Shown here piece by piece: positions 1 through 7,510 of a stretch of DNA of 45,623 bases. How positions within the stretch are numbered: position 1 is the first letter of the stretch; each line of letters begins with the position of its first letter. A model generated the notes under the pieces. That model was not told the origin of the DNA. It did not search any database and saw nothing but the letters and a program-made list of their open reading frames with translations. Source of the stretch: Alphaproteobacteria bacterium (GTDB taxonomy: Bacteria; Pseudomonadota; Alphaproteobacteria; Rs-D84); NCBI GenBank assembly GCA_024402735.1, contig JAKSTE010000001.1, positions 1-45,623 on the forward strand, written 5' to 3'. Position numbers and translations under genes: made by a program.

Positions 1-61
1 TACGTTTTTCCGTATCTAATCTAAACGAAAGTTTTGCATAAAGTATATCTAATTTGCTCAT
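1..61 (-). CDS. pilR: Type IVb pilus inner-membrane protein PilR, N-terminal fragment (cut by window edge)
   Basis: Only the first 20 codons lie in the window, reading MSKLDILYAKLSFRLDTEKR. The start ATG (61-59) overlaps the pilQ stop codon by one base (TAATG), the usual sign of translational coupling. In R64-like type IVb pilus operons the gene after the ATPase pilQ is pilR, the GspF/PilC-type polytopic membrane platform protein. The fragment is too short to show a domain, so the name rests on position and on a GspF-like amphipathic N-terminus. Confidence 0.6.
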   Translation of the reverse strand, partial: MSKLDILYAKLSFRLDTEKR

Positions 62-1692
62 TAATACACCCAAGGCCTATCTAATAAACCAACCCATCTT
101 TCTAGCTCATCAACACTGATGATACCTTGTAACATTAAAGATTCTGCCGCTTCTTTTAGTGTTCTTCCATCTAATTCTTCTAACCAATATCTTATTGCTC
201 TTTCAGTATTACCAGCCATTGCTAATTTTAAAAATTCACTATCTGTTAAAATAATTTCACCTGCTTTTATACGCCCTACTGTACCAGTACCTTTACAATG
301 TTCACAACCATTACCCTTTATATAAACTTGTTGTAAGCCAACGTCTCCAAAAGCTTCTTTTACTCTATCATAAGCATGATGACTAGGGTGGTTTATTAAT
401 TTTTCACGACAATGTGGACACAATTGTTTAAACAAACGCATAGATACTAAACCACGCATCATTGTTTCGTCTTTTAACTTGAACTCTTCTATACCTATAT
501 CTAATAAACGAGTCAATGCTGCCATCGCGGAGTTTGCATGTAAAGTTGTCCAAACATTATGGCCAGATAAAGCACCCTTAACAGTTAATTGTGCCGCAGA
601 CAACGTTCTTATTTCTCCAACCATTAAAGCATCCGGGTCGCTTCGTAACGCAGCAGCTAATGCTTCTGTAAATTTTTCTTCTCGTTGTTCTTCATTGTTA
701 GCATTTGTTACAGGTAATTGATGTGCACCAAATATTTTTTGTTCTGCAGGATCTTCAACCGTAATTAAATTTATTTCATAATTACGTTCTTTTAACATCA
801 AAGACATATTACGAACGAGTGTTGTAGATTTACCAGAACTAGTAGGTCCAGCAACAACAACTAAACCTGTAGGCGCTGCTCTCAAACGAGCTAATAATTT
901 TTGTTCATATTCACCAAATTCTTGTTCTGTTTTTATACCCTCACTCGGATTATCATATAATAATCTCATAACCAAATATTGGCTACCAAACGCTACAGGA
1001 TTAAATTGCATTCTGATTGCTAATACACCCGTAGGTAAATACAAATCTTTTGTTCCACGTAATGGTGTTCTTCCGTCTTTTTGGGCTGTTTGATATTCAT
1101 TTGGCGCATAACTTGTATTGGAAATATCAGCAGACGCAAATGCTGCTCTGATAAAAGATTCTCCCCATTGAGAGTTATACTCCAATACCGGACTCATACT
1201 TCCATCTATACGAAAATATACAGTTGTTTGATCTGCAACTTCTATGTGAATATCAGATACTTTTTGTGCTGCAGCTCTAGCAATAATATCCACAAAATCT
1301 TTTTGCATCTGATTATCATAATCAATACGCTGTTTAAACCCACCGCCGAGTTTCTCATCATGTGTTTTATATATACTAGATAACAAACCTAAGTCAGACA
1401 AAAACGGTGTTTTTACAACGTGATTATGTTGTTTTAATAAATCTAAAAACGCTAAAACTCTTCCATCATATTTGTGTGTTCTTGAAATAATAACTTCACC
1501 ACCAGAAAAATATGCTATTAAACCCTGTGTTTCTTTTGATAAAGGAAACTCACCCGTAGAAGCCGTTAACAATCTGTTTTTATTTGAAAACAAATAATCA
1601 ACAATTTCTTTATTAGTAGCATTCTCTAATCCAACAGGAATAGAAGGAGAATCAGAAGAAGTTGTAAAAAATGTTTCTGTTTCTTTTGCCAT
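61..1692 (-). CDS. pilQ: Type IVb pilus assembly ATPase PilQ (GspE/PilB superfamily)
   Basis: Secretion ATPase that would power assembly of a type IVb pilus from the cytoplasmic face of the inner membrane. Counting from a TTG four codons upstream, the Walker A motif GPTSSGKST is at about residues 286-294, followed by an Asp box (LITVEDPAE), Walker B (DALMVGEIR), a His box (WTTLHANSA) and a C-terminal tetracysteine pair (CPHC and CEHC) that binds zinc in GspE relatives. The ATG at 1692 is preferred to the TTG at 1704 because GGAAAA is correctly spaced before it and it follows the pilP stop without overlap. Gene order pilO-pilP-pilQ matches plasmid R64, where this ATPase is called PilQ. It should not be confused with the secretin of type IVa systems. 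Confidence 0.88.
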   Translation of the reverse strand: MAKETETFFTTSSDSPSIPVGLENATNKEIVDYLFSNKNRLLTASTGEFPLSKETQGLIAYFSGGEVIISRTHKYDGRVLAFLDLLKQHNHVVKTPFLSDLGLLSSIYKTHDEKLGGGFKQRIDYDNQMQKDFVDIIARAAAQKVSDIHIEVADQTTVYFRIDGSMSPVLEYNSQWGESFIRAAFASADISNTSYAPNEYQTAQKDGRTPLRGTKDLYLPTGVLAIRMQFNPVAFGSQYLVMRLLYDNPSEGIKTEQEFGEYEQKLLARLRAAPTGLVVVAGPTSSGKSTTLVRNMSLMLKERNYEINLITVEDPAEQKIFGAHQLPVTNANNEEQREEKFTEALAAALRSDPDALMVGEIRTLSAAQLTVKGALSGHNVWTTLHANSAMAALTRLLDIGIEEFKLKDETMMRGLVSMRLFKQLCPHCREKLINHPSHHAYDRVKEAFGDVGLQQVYIKGNGCEHCKGTGTVGRIKAGEIILTDSEFLKLAMAGNTERAIRYWLEELDGRTLKEAAESLMLQGIISVDELERWVGLLDRPWVY

Positions 1693-1693
1693 A

Positions 1694-2359
1694 TTATTTT
1701 CCAATACTTAATATCTCTGTTTCACCATCTTTTTCAAAAACAATTCCATCATCTAAAGAAATAGATTTTATTGTATAATCATCTATAGTTTTACCAACAG
1801 CAATACGTTTGTGTTGACCGTTAGATAAATCTTCTAACGTAGCTTGTAACTGATTACCAACACCTACAACATTTATTAACTTGTATTTTTGTGACATAGA
1901 TTCACTGGATTGCGGCACTTGTTTTACTGGTACCCTATCTAAACTTTGTTCTGAAGTTCCACTCTCCAATTTTTTTCTTTGTTGTTCTAATTGTTGAGCC
2001 TGTGCTTCTAATTCTGCTTTTGCTACTTCTAGTTCTTTCTGTTGTTGTTCTGCTCTACCAGACAATGTATCTAATTCCATTTGGATTTTTATTTTTTCTG
2101 CATTTAACCTATCTAATTCCAAATCTAATTGTGTGCGTTCTTTTTCTAATTGCATTAATATCTTTTCTTGTTCTAAATTTGTTATTTTTTCAAACAAAGA
2201 ATCTGATACATCATAGTTTGTTATTGCTTCCACAGCTTCATTATCTGCTTCTTCTGCAACATTATTATCAACAACTTCATATTCTTCCTCTGCAATAACA
2301 TACAAAGGAAATATTGTTATACAAATTAAAACTATTAATTTTTTAAAAAAACATACCAT
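1694..2359 (-). CDS. pilP: Type IVb pilus periplasmic protein PilP
   Basis: The 221-residue protein begins with a hydrophobic signal segment (about residues 5-23), then an acidic linker. A long charged coiled coil follows (about residues 55-135) rich in Glu, Gln and Lys. A compact C-terminal domain of about 65 residues resembles the PilP/GspC homology-region fold (pattern VGVGNQLQATL, then KTIDDYTIKSI). In type IVb systems such a protein links the inner-membrane complex to the secretin. It lies 11 bases after pilO and just before pilQ, with AAGG as ribosome binding site. The family name rests on architecture and operon order, since these proteins diverge rapidly. Confidence 0.75.
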   Translation of the reverse strand: MVCFFKKLIVLICITIFPLYVIAEEEYEVVDNNVAEEADNEAVEAITNYDVSDSLFEKITNLEQEKILMQLEKERTQLDLELDRLNAEKIKIQMELDTLSGRAEQQQKELEVAKAELEAQAQQLEQQRKKLESGTSEQSLDRVPVKQVPQSSESMSQKYKLINVVGVGNQLQATLEDLSNGQHKRIAVGKTIDDYTIKSISLDDGIVFEKDGETEILSIGK

Positions 2360-2370
2360 TTTTGTGCCTT

Positions 2371-3618
2371 TTATTTTGTATAAATAATTATCTCATAATT
2401 CCATACTCTGGTTTTTACATTCCATACAACAGATGTCATATAAACCCCTTCGAAATCCTTAAATATCTGAATAAACTCACTTGGTATAAGTTTAGACGAC
2501 GCAGCAATTTCAACAACATTTATATTTTCTGTTGTAACACCATTTGAAATAGTGTCTACAACTGACGATATTTCAAAATCATTGTTTAATAATTGAAATA
2601 TTGTTATTACATCTCTAACAACTGTACCAGAATCACGTTCCTCAACAGAAGATATGGTATCTAATTTTGGTAACTTTGCTTTAACAATAATTTCATTATC
2701 AGAAACTTCTTGTACTGTCACCCCAGGAATAATATCTTTACCAACATTATAAAAATCATTCATTGTTCCATATGCTCTAGAAAAAGTAGCAGAAACACTA
2801 TCTTCATCACATTTTGTATAAACCTGATTCCATCCGGATATAGGTTGCATTAGAAAACCTATAGCTTTATAACACAACTCTGCTCTTTGGTTTTTATCTG
2901 GTAAATAATCATATGGATAAACAATAGGAGTTATATCTTCTTCTATATATTGTTGTTCTAACTCTTGTTTTTTTTCTTCTATTTGTTTCTTATATTCTTC
3001 AACTAATTCAGGATCTATTTGTTTAACATTATTAGGAATAAATAATTTAGCGATCGGCGTTCTTAATATAAAAACTATAGATAAAACAAACAAACCTATT
3101 AAAACGACAGATGAAAAACCAGATTGTAAAAGACTTATCGGTAACAACCTAGCCACAATATTTCCTTGAAGAATATCATTTATCAGTTTTTCTTTTGAAC
3201 GTGGTATCATCCATTGTTCTGGAGCTATTAAAATTCCCCAATCTGGTATAACAGATAATTCTATATATTGTTGTCTCGCTTTTTCAGAAGCAACTATAAG
3301 TTTATCATATATAATTACGCCATTACGCACTGCTAAAATATAAAAACCATTACTTGTTTGAAATGCAGCTAAGAAAGAAATGTACTCTGATAAAGCATCC
3401 GCTATTTCTACCGCAGCACTAGGCATTCCTAAACGAAGTCCACTTCGTTGAGGAGCTAATCCAACCATATTTTTGTATTCTATATATAGACCGTATTTTT
3501 TTTCTACTGTTTTTGCTAAAGACCTAGCGTAATTATTAGCATTAGTACCAACAACAGGTTGCCAAAACAGCCCTGTTGCATACTTTTTTCTATCAACAGT
3601 TATAAATTGTGGTACCAA
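2371..3618 (-). CDS. pilO: Type IVb pilus biogenesis protein PilO (PilO2 family)
   Basis: The 415-residue protein has an N-terminal cytoplasmic domain opening with a pattern close to R64 PilO (FITVDRKKYATGLFWQPV). A single membrane segment lies at about residues 168-187 and a long periplasmic region follows. A Glu/Gln-rich helical linker lies just after the membrane segment. The start codon is TTG (3618-3616), supported by a strong AGGAG six bases upstream and by the conserved N-terminus beginning right there. It is the first gene of the pilO-pilP-pilQ-pilR operon. The upstream half of an R64-type cluster (pilL, pilM, pilN) is not present here and must lie elsewhere if the system is complete. 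Confidence 0.78.
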   Translation of the reverse strand: MVPQFITVDRKKYATGLFWQPVVGTNANNYARSLAKTVEKKYGLYIEYKNMVGLAPQRSGLRLGMPSAAVEIADALSEYISFLAAFQTSNGFYILAVRNGVIIYDKLIVASEKARQQYIELSVIPDWGILIAPEQWMIPRSKEKLINDILQGNIVARLLPISLLQSGFSSVVLIGLFVLSIVFILRTPIAKLFIPNNVKQIDPELVEEYKKQIEEKKQELEQQYIEEDITPIVYPYDYLPDKNQRAELCYKAIGFLMQPISGWNQVYTKCDEDSVSATFSRAYGTMNDFYNVGKDIIPGVTVQEVSDNEIIVKAKLPKLDTISSVEERDSGTVVRDVITIFQLLNNDFEISSVVDTISNGVTTENINVVEIAASSKLIPSEFIQIFKDFEGVYMTSVVWNVKTRVWNYEIIIYTK

Positions 3619-3643
3619 TCTCTCCTCTTATAAAGAGATTATA
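3619..3643 (-). promoter_or_regulatory. Promoter -10 and short leader of the pil operon
   Basis: On the minus strand a perfect TATAAT lies at 3643-3638. No good -35 is seen at 16-18 bases upstream (only a T-rich tract), so the promoter may be weak or activator-dependent. The transcript leader would be only about a dozen bases and contains CTCTT-TAT-AAGAG, an inverted repeat that overlaps the Shine-Dalgarno sequence of the TTG-initiated pilO and could partly mask it. Confidence 0.45.
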
Positions 3644-3708
3644 GCATAAAGCGGTAAAAAAAATAAAGTTCAAAGTTATCTAACTACTTGGTTTTTGAGA
3701 AAAAATTC

Positions 3709-4029
3709 TTATTTTTTACACTTATATACATTAGCTTTAAAACTATACGTATTTTTTGGGCCAAATATTGCTTCATCATTATGTATTATATCTTTATTTA
3801 CAATAAAATAAGAATCCCCGAAAGTATCTTGTGTATGTATTGTTTCTTTTAAATATTTTTTTGCAGCTTCTTCCGAATACACTGTAGATTTGGATGTTAT
3901 TTTATATAAAAACTCGCAATTATTTGGTTCTTTTTGTAATTCTGTTAAAGAAAAATCTTCTTTTGTAGAAACTGTTTGTGAACAACCAAACAAAAATATC
4001 ATGAAACCAAACAATAAAAAATTACGCAT
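3709..4029 (-). CDS. Small outer-membrane-type lipoprotein, unknown function
   Basis: The 106-residue protein has a lipoprotein signal (hydrophobic stretch then lipobox FGCS, with Cys at residue 16). After the lipid anchor comes a compact domain with two further Cys residues (NNCEFLYKI and the terminal VYKCKK) that could form a disulfide joining the first and last strands. The layout resembles the DUF4156/RcsF-like small lipoproteins, but I cannot confirm membership. It follows lpxC by 14 bases and is probably co-transcribed with the lipid A genes, which suggests a role at the envelope. Confidence 0.7.
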   Translation of the reverse strand: MRNFLLFGFMIFLFGCSQTVSTKEDFSLTELQKEPNNCEFLYKITSKSTVYSEEAAKKYLKETIHTQDTFGDSYFIVNKDIIHNDEAIFGPKNTYSFKANVYKCKK

Positions 4030-4043
4030 ATTTACAAACCTTG

Positions 4044-4973
4044 TTAAATAATTTCATAATTAGATTTATCACTAAATAATTTACGTAAGACCAAATTATT
4101 TAAAGCGTGACTACCTTTATAAGATTCTAAATTACCGTAAACAAAACCAGAACTTGTAAACATATCACCAACTGCATCTATAATTTTATGTCTAACAAAT
4201 TCATCAGGCCACAAAAGCTTGTTTAAAGTTCCATCACCTTTGTCATTTAGAGCTATAACATTATTTTCATTTGCTCCACGCCCCATACCGTGAGCTTTTA
4301 AAAATTCCCACTCTGAATATTTACCAAACGTTCTTGCTCTTGCTATTTTATCAATAAATAAATTTATAGATTTTTTAGTTCCATCTAAAAAACAAGAATA
4401 AGATTGAGTTCCGATAATAGCATCTTTGTACACCAATGTGGCAGATATATTTAATCCTTTGTTGTTTGGGGATAACTTAACATATCCGTTTCCACTTCGT
4501 CCTAAAAATATATTATATAAAAATGTTTTTATTTTTTTAAAAAACGGCAAATTTTTTATCAATTCGTTTCGTTTTGCAACAATTGTTTTTTTTACAATTA
4601 TCTTTTTAAAACCAGATTTTTTAGAAACAACCTTCTCAAGTTTTTTATAAAATTCATAAGCACTACCGTCTAATATTGGTGTTTCTGGACCATCTATTTT
4701 TATTATTGCAGAATCAACACCTGTTAAAAACAATGCCGCCATTAAATGTTCTATTGTTTTTACACACACTCCATTTGGATCACCAACTGTAGTATTTCTC
4801 ATCATGGTGTCACCAACATTATTGTATAAAGCCGGTATTAAATCTGAATTTTTAATATCTATTCGTTGAAAAAAAATACCCTTGTTTTTTGAAGGACATA
4901 TTGTCATATGAACAGGCAAACCAGAATGTATACCTACACCAGATATATTAACTTTTTTTAGAACTGTGCTCAT
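4044..4973 (-). CDS. lpxC: UDP-3-O-acyl-N-acetylglucosamine deacetylase LpxC
   Basis: Zinc-dependent deacetylase that catalyses the committed step of lipid A synthesis in the cytoplasm. The sequence opens with the family pattern GVGIHSG, and carries the zinc-binding EHLMAALF near residue 75 and HKIIDAVGDMF near residue 250, which supplies the second His, the Asp and the catalytic context. At 309 residues it has the normal length. The start ATG lies inside the end of lpxK (26-base overlap), indicating coupling. Having lpxC directly behind lpxK is not the usual arrangement; in most proteobacteria lpxC sits beside the division genes ftsA and ftsZ. Confidence 0.95.
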   Translation of the reverse strand: MSTVLKKVNISGVGIHSGLPVHMTICPSKNKGIFFQRIDIKNSDLIPALYNNVGDTMMRNTTVGDPNGVCVKTIEHLMAALFLTGVDSAIIKIDGPETPILDGSAYEFYKKLEKVVSKKSGFKKIIVKKTIVAKRNELIKNLPFFKKIKTFLYNIFLGRSGNGYVKLSPNNKGLNISATLVYKDAIIGTQSYSCFLDGTKKSINLFIDKIARARTFGKYSEWEFLKAHGMGRGANENNVIALNDKGDGTLNKLLWPDEFVRHKIIDAVGDMFTSSGFVYGNLESYKGSHALNNLVLRKLFSDKSNYEII

Positions 4974-5874
4974 CTATCTTTCCTTTCAACCAATCATAAA
5001 AACTACTTTCAATTTCTGTATTTAAAGCAGAAAATTTTATTTCTTTTTTTGCCCATTCTGGCAATCTAACCCAATCTTTTTCTGTTGTAAGTAATTGAGC
5101 ATCATTATCCTTAGCTAATTTTAGTAAATCTTTTATATCATTATCTGTATATTGATAATGATCAGAAAAAGCACGTTTTTTTACTATATTTGCAGAAATA
5201 TTATTAAAGAATTTTTCTGGATAACCAATTCCAGCAAAAGCCACTATTCTATCTTCTTTTTTATAAGGTGATACTTCTTTATTTTTTGCATAAAAAACAG
5301 GAATATTTGTTGGTAAAAAGAAATTTTTAGCTATTTTTGGTTTACGTATAACTAAAATTGCATCTGCCCTAAATATACCACTTTTTGTTTCTCTTAAAGG
5401 TCCTGAAGGAAGTAAAAAACCATTACCAAAACCTATACTCTCATCAAAAACTACTATTGATATATCTTTCTTTATAGAAGAATTTTGAAACCCATCATCC
5501 ATAACTATTGGGGTTTTAGATCTTTGTTTGTTTAATAGAATTAAATTACTTTTTCTATCACCAACATGTACTTGTAATCCATCTGAAGACAACATTTTTG
5601 CTTCATCACCAACGTCGCCAGTTTGTTTTGTTTTTTTATAACCACGCATAACAACTGGTGCATCTAAAAATTTTGCAACATTTCTTACAATAGGAGTTTT
5701 TCCAACACCACCAGCTAAAATGTTTCCAAAACAGATTATAGGCCTTTTTGATATATATTCGTGTTTTTTTCTAATATAAAAAATTAATTTACTAAAAAAT
5801 AAATAGATACCAGATATAGGTAATAATAAATATGCAGTTAAACTGCGTTTTAAAAACCATTTAGGTGTTTTCAT
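4948..5874 (-). CDS. lpxK: Tetraacyldisaccharide 4'-kinase LpxK
   Basis: Inner-membrane kinase that adds the 4'-phosphate to the lipid A precursor. A hydrophobic N-terminal segment (about residues 12-33) is followed by the modified P-loop GNILAGGVGKTP typical of LpxK, and later by MDDGFQN, the conserved DDGFQ catalytic motif. Length 308 residues is normal. Its ATG overlaps the stop codon of the preceding acyltransferase gene (ATGA), and its 3' end overlaps lpxC, so the three genes form a tight operon for lipid A assembly. Confidence 0.94.
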   Translation of the reverse strand: MKTPKWFLKRSLTAYLLLPISGIYLFFSKLIFYIRKKHEYISKRPIICFGNILAGGVGKTPIVRNVAKFLDAPVVMRGYKKTKQTGDVGDEAKMLSSDGLQVHVGDRKSNLILLNKQRSKTPIVMDDGFQNSSIKKDISIVVFDESIGFGNGFLLPSGPLRETKSGIFRADAILVIRKPKIAKNFFLPTNIPVFYAKNKEVSPYKKEDRIVAFAGIGYPEKFFNNISANIVKKRAFSDHYQYTDNDIKDLLKLAKDNDAQLLTTEKDWVRLPEWAKKEIKFSALNTEIESSFYDWLKGKIDEHSSKKS

Positions 5875-6635
5875 TTGTTGTTTTTTTGTTTACGTAACAT
5901 ACGCTGACGTTCTTTAAATTCAGCAGATTTTAAACCTTCTTCAACTTGAAATAAGTTAAATGTTTTATCCAAAGAACGTAATTGTTTTATCATAATATCA
6001 TCTATTTTTTTCTTCATATTATCAAATTCTTCTGGTGTCATTTTTGAAGGAACAAAAATAGGTGTTCCTACATTAACTATTATTTTTGAAAAAGGTAAAG
6101 CAACCAAGTATCTATCCCAACGATTCTGAAACCAAGGACGAGAACAAGTAAAACAAACTGGAATTATTGGGCTTCCGCTCATTTTTGCATAATATAACAA
6201 ACCATCTTTTACACGCATAGCTGGACCATCTGGACCATCTGGACACATAACTATACAACGATTACCTTTATTTAAAATACGCACACCTTTACGTAAAGCA
6301 GACATACCACCATCGTAGTTTGTGCCGTATATACTTTTTGTAGCACCAAATAATTTTAACAATTTTGCCATCATTCTACCATCTCGGTTAGTACTAGCCA
6401 AAGAACATGCACGCATATTATACATCTTCATAACTGGCGCTAACATCATAGAACGACCATGCCACAAAACAACTATTGCTGATTTATTACGATATTTTTT
6501 TAATATAGATTTATTCTGAACATGTGTACAACATGTAATATATACAAACCATATCATTACAGCAAAAAATATTGCTATTGGCCATTGAACAATAGCTGTA
6601 CCCAAAAATTTATGCCACAAATGTTTCAAATCCAT
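5871..6635 (-). CDS. Lysophospholipid acyltransferase family protein (DUF374)
   Basis: The 254-residue protein has an N-terminal membrane helix (about residues 15-35), the block VVLWHGRSMML containing the acyltransferase His, and the block CIVMCPDGPDGPAMRVKDG typical of DUF374. These proteins are relatives of late lipid A acyltransferases and are commonly encoded beside kdtA or lpxK, which fits its place ahead of lpxK. The start at 6635 has AAGG upstream and a good promoter. The stop is TGA in an ATGA overlap with lpxK. It could add an acyl chain to a lipid A intermediate, but the substrate is not shown by the sequence. Confidence 0.85.
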   Translation of the reverse strand: MDLKHLWHKFLGTAIVQWPIAIFFAVMIWFVYITCCTHVQNKSILKKYRNKSAIVVLWHGRSMMLAPVMKMYNMRACSLASTNRDGRMMAKLLKLFGATKSIYGTNYDGGMSALRKGVRILNKGNRCIVMCPDGPDGPAMRVKDGLLYYAKMSGSPIIPVCFTCSRPWFQNRWDRYLVALPFSKIIVNVGTPIFVPSKMTPEEFDNMKKKIDDIMIKQLRSLDKTFNLFQVEEGLKSAEFKERQRMLRKQKNNK

Positions 6636-6654
6636 GTTTTTACCTTATTTAGTG

Positions 6655-6683
6655 ATACTAGCAATAAAAAATAAATATTTCAA
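6655..6683 (-). promoter_or_regulatory. Promoter of the lipid A operon
   Basis: On the minus strand a -35 TTGAAA (6683-6678) and a -10 TAGTAT (6660-6655) are separated by 17 bases, placing transcription start shortly upstream of the acyltransferase gene. The -35 lies in one arm of an inverted repeat shared with the divergent tRNA promoter. Confidence 0.65.
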
Positions 6684-6704
6684 GGTTAGATAAAAAAACC
6701 TTGA
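6680..6704. promoter_or_regulatory. Inverted repeat between divergent promoters (possible operator)
   Basis: TCAAGGTT (6680-6687) and AACCTTGA (6697-6704) form a perfect 8-bp inverted repeat with a 9-base spacer. Each arm covers the -35 element of one of two divergent promoters (lipid A operon on the minus strand, initiator tRNA on the plus strand). It could be a binding site for a dimeric regulator, or partly a consequence of two back-to-back TTGA-type -35 elements. Confidence 0.35.
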
Positions 6705-6728
6705 CTATTCAACATATTACTATAAAAT
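6701..6728 (+). promoter_or_regulatory. Promoter of initiator tRNA gene
   Basis: TTGACT (6701-6706) and TAAAAT (6723-6728) with a 16-base spacer lie 14 bases before the mature 5' end of the tRNA. Confidence 0.65.
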
Positions 6729-6742
6729 AAGCAGTGCTTTAT

Positions 6743-6819
<77 letters not shown>

Positions 6820-6825
6820 AGTTTC

Positions 6826-6852
6826 TGCGACTCTTATTGAGTCGCATTTTTT
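6826..6852 (+). terminator. Rho-independent terminator of the tRNA-fMet gene
   Basis: A perfect 8-bp stem TGCGACTC/GAGTCGCA (6826-6833 with 6839-6846) closes a 5-base loop and is followed by a run of six T. Confidence 0.9.
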
Positions 6853-6871
6853 ATAAAAAATATATAAAAAC

Positions 6872-6894
6872 ACCGGTAAATACCGGTATTTTTT
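6872..6894. terminator. Bidirectional terminator of the CCGGTAAATACCGG family
   Basis: ACCGGT-AAAT-ACCGGT (6872-6887) followed by ATTTTTT on the plus strand, with GTTTTTATAT on the minus strand. It sits between the convergent tRNA-fMet and HExxH protein genes. The same core recurs at 12557, 24705 and 29644. Confidence 0.75.
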
Positions 6895-7507
6895 ATTCAA
6901 AACATTTTTTTAATGTATTATTCATATTGTTTTGATCAACATGTTTGTTTTTTATTTCTTCTTCAGCTTTTAAATGTTGTTTTAATAATATTAAATCTGG
7001 GTGTTTTTGTAATTGTTCATTAAACATATCTATTGTTTTATCTATATCTTCTTGTTTTTCTACAAATATTGGATTTATAGAATTAGCAGAATAAGCTATA
7101 GATTCTCTTATTAATAAATTATTTTCTTCAATTATACTTAAATATGCACGAATATGTTCGTCTTCATGATCTAATATAGCATTATAAGAACACGTGTCTG
7201 GCTTATGAGATATATCTACCTGTACTAAAAAATCTGAATAACCTATAGTTGCTTCTATGTTTTTTAAAGATACACAATATCCATCTTCAATTGGAGTAAT
7301 ATCACTTGTTATTTCATAATTATCAACCATTGTAGCAATAACATTACCATGTAAAACATCCATAGGTTGTAAAGGTTGTACAACCTGTTTTTTCCATTCT
7401 GGTGTATTTACTACTACATTTGGCATAATTTTATAAACCAAACAATCATCTGCCAAACATATTGTTGGTAATAAAAATATTGATAAAAATATAGATTTTA
7501 CAGACAT
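6893..7507 (-). CDS. Secreted protein with HExxH motif, linked to T4SS genes
   Basis: The 204-residue protein starts with a clear Sec signal peptide (cleavage expected after about LADD, residues 19-21). It has a central HExxH motif (HEDEH, residues 114-118), the zinc-binding signature of many metallopeptidases, in the context CSYNAILDHEDEHIRAYL. A third zinc ligand is not evident; Glu residues downstream (about 127-128 or 135) are candidates. Cys22, Cys78, Cys106 and Cys202 may form disulfides. It starts three bases after virB4 and is therefore co-transcribed with it. I do not recognise a characterised family; DUF922-like zinc proteases share the general pattern. A local role in the periplasm, for example opening peptidoglycan or processing a secretion component, is inference. 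Confidence 0.75.
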   Translation of the reverse strand: MSVKSIFLSIFLLPTICLADDCLVYKIMPNVVVNTPEWKKQVVQPLQPMDVLHGNVIATMVDNYEITSDITPIEDGYCVSLKNIEATIGYSDFLVQVDISHKPDTCSYNAILDHEDEHIRAYLSIIEENNLLIRESIAYSANSINPIFVEKQEDIDKTIDMFNEQLQKHPDLILLKQHLKAEEEIKNKHVDQNNMNNTLKKCFE

Positions 7508-7510
7508 TTA

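Noticed and set aside
1081..1383. 100-codon frame on the plus strand opposite pilQ
   Set aside because: It lies wholly inside the well-supported ATPase gene and has no sign of being real, such as a start signal or motifs.
2002..2298. Leu-rich frame on the plus strand opposite pilP
   Set aside because: It is the complement of the Gln/Glu/Lys coiled coil of pilP and has no ribosome binding site or family pattern.
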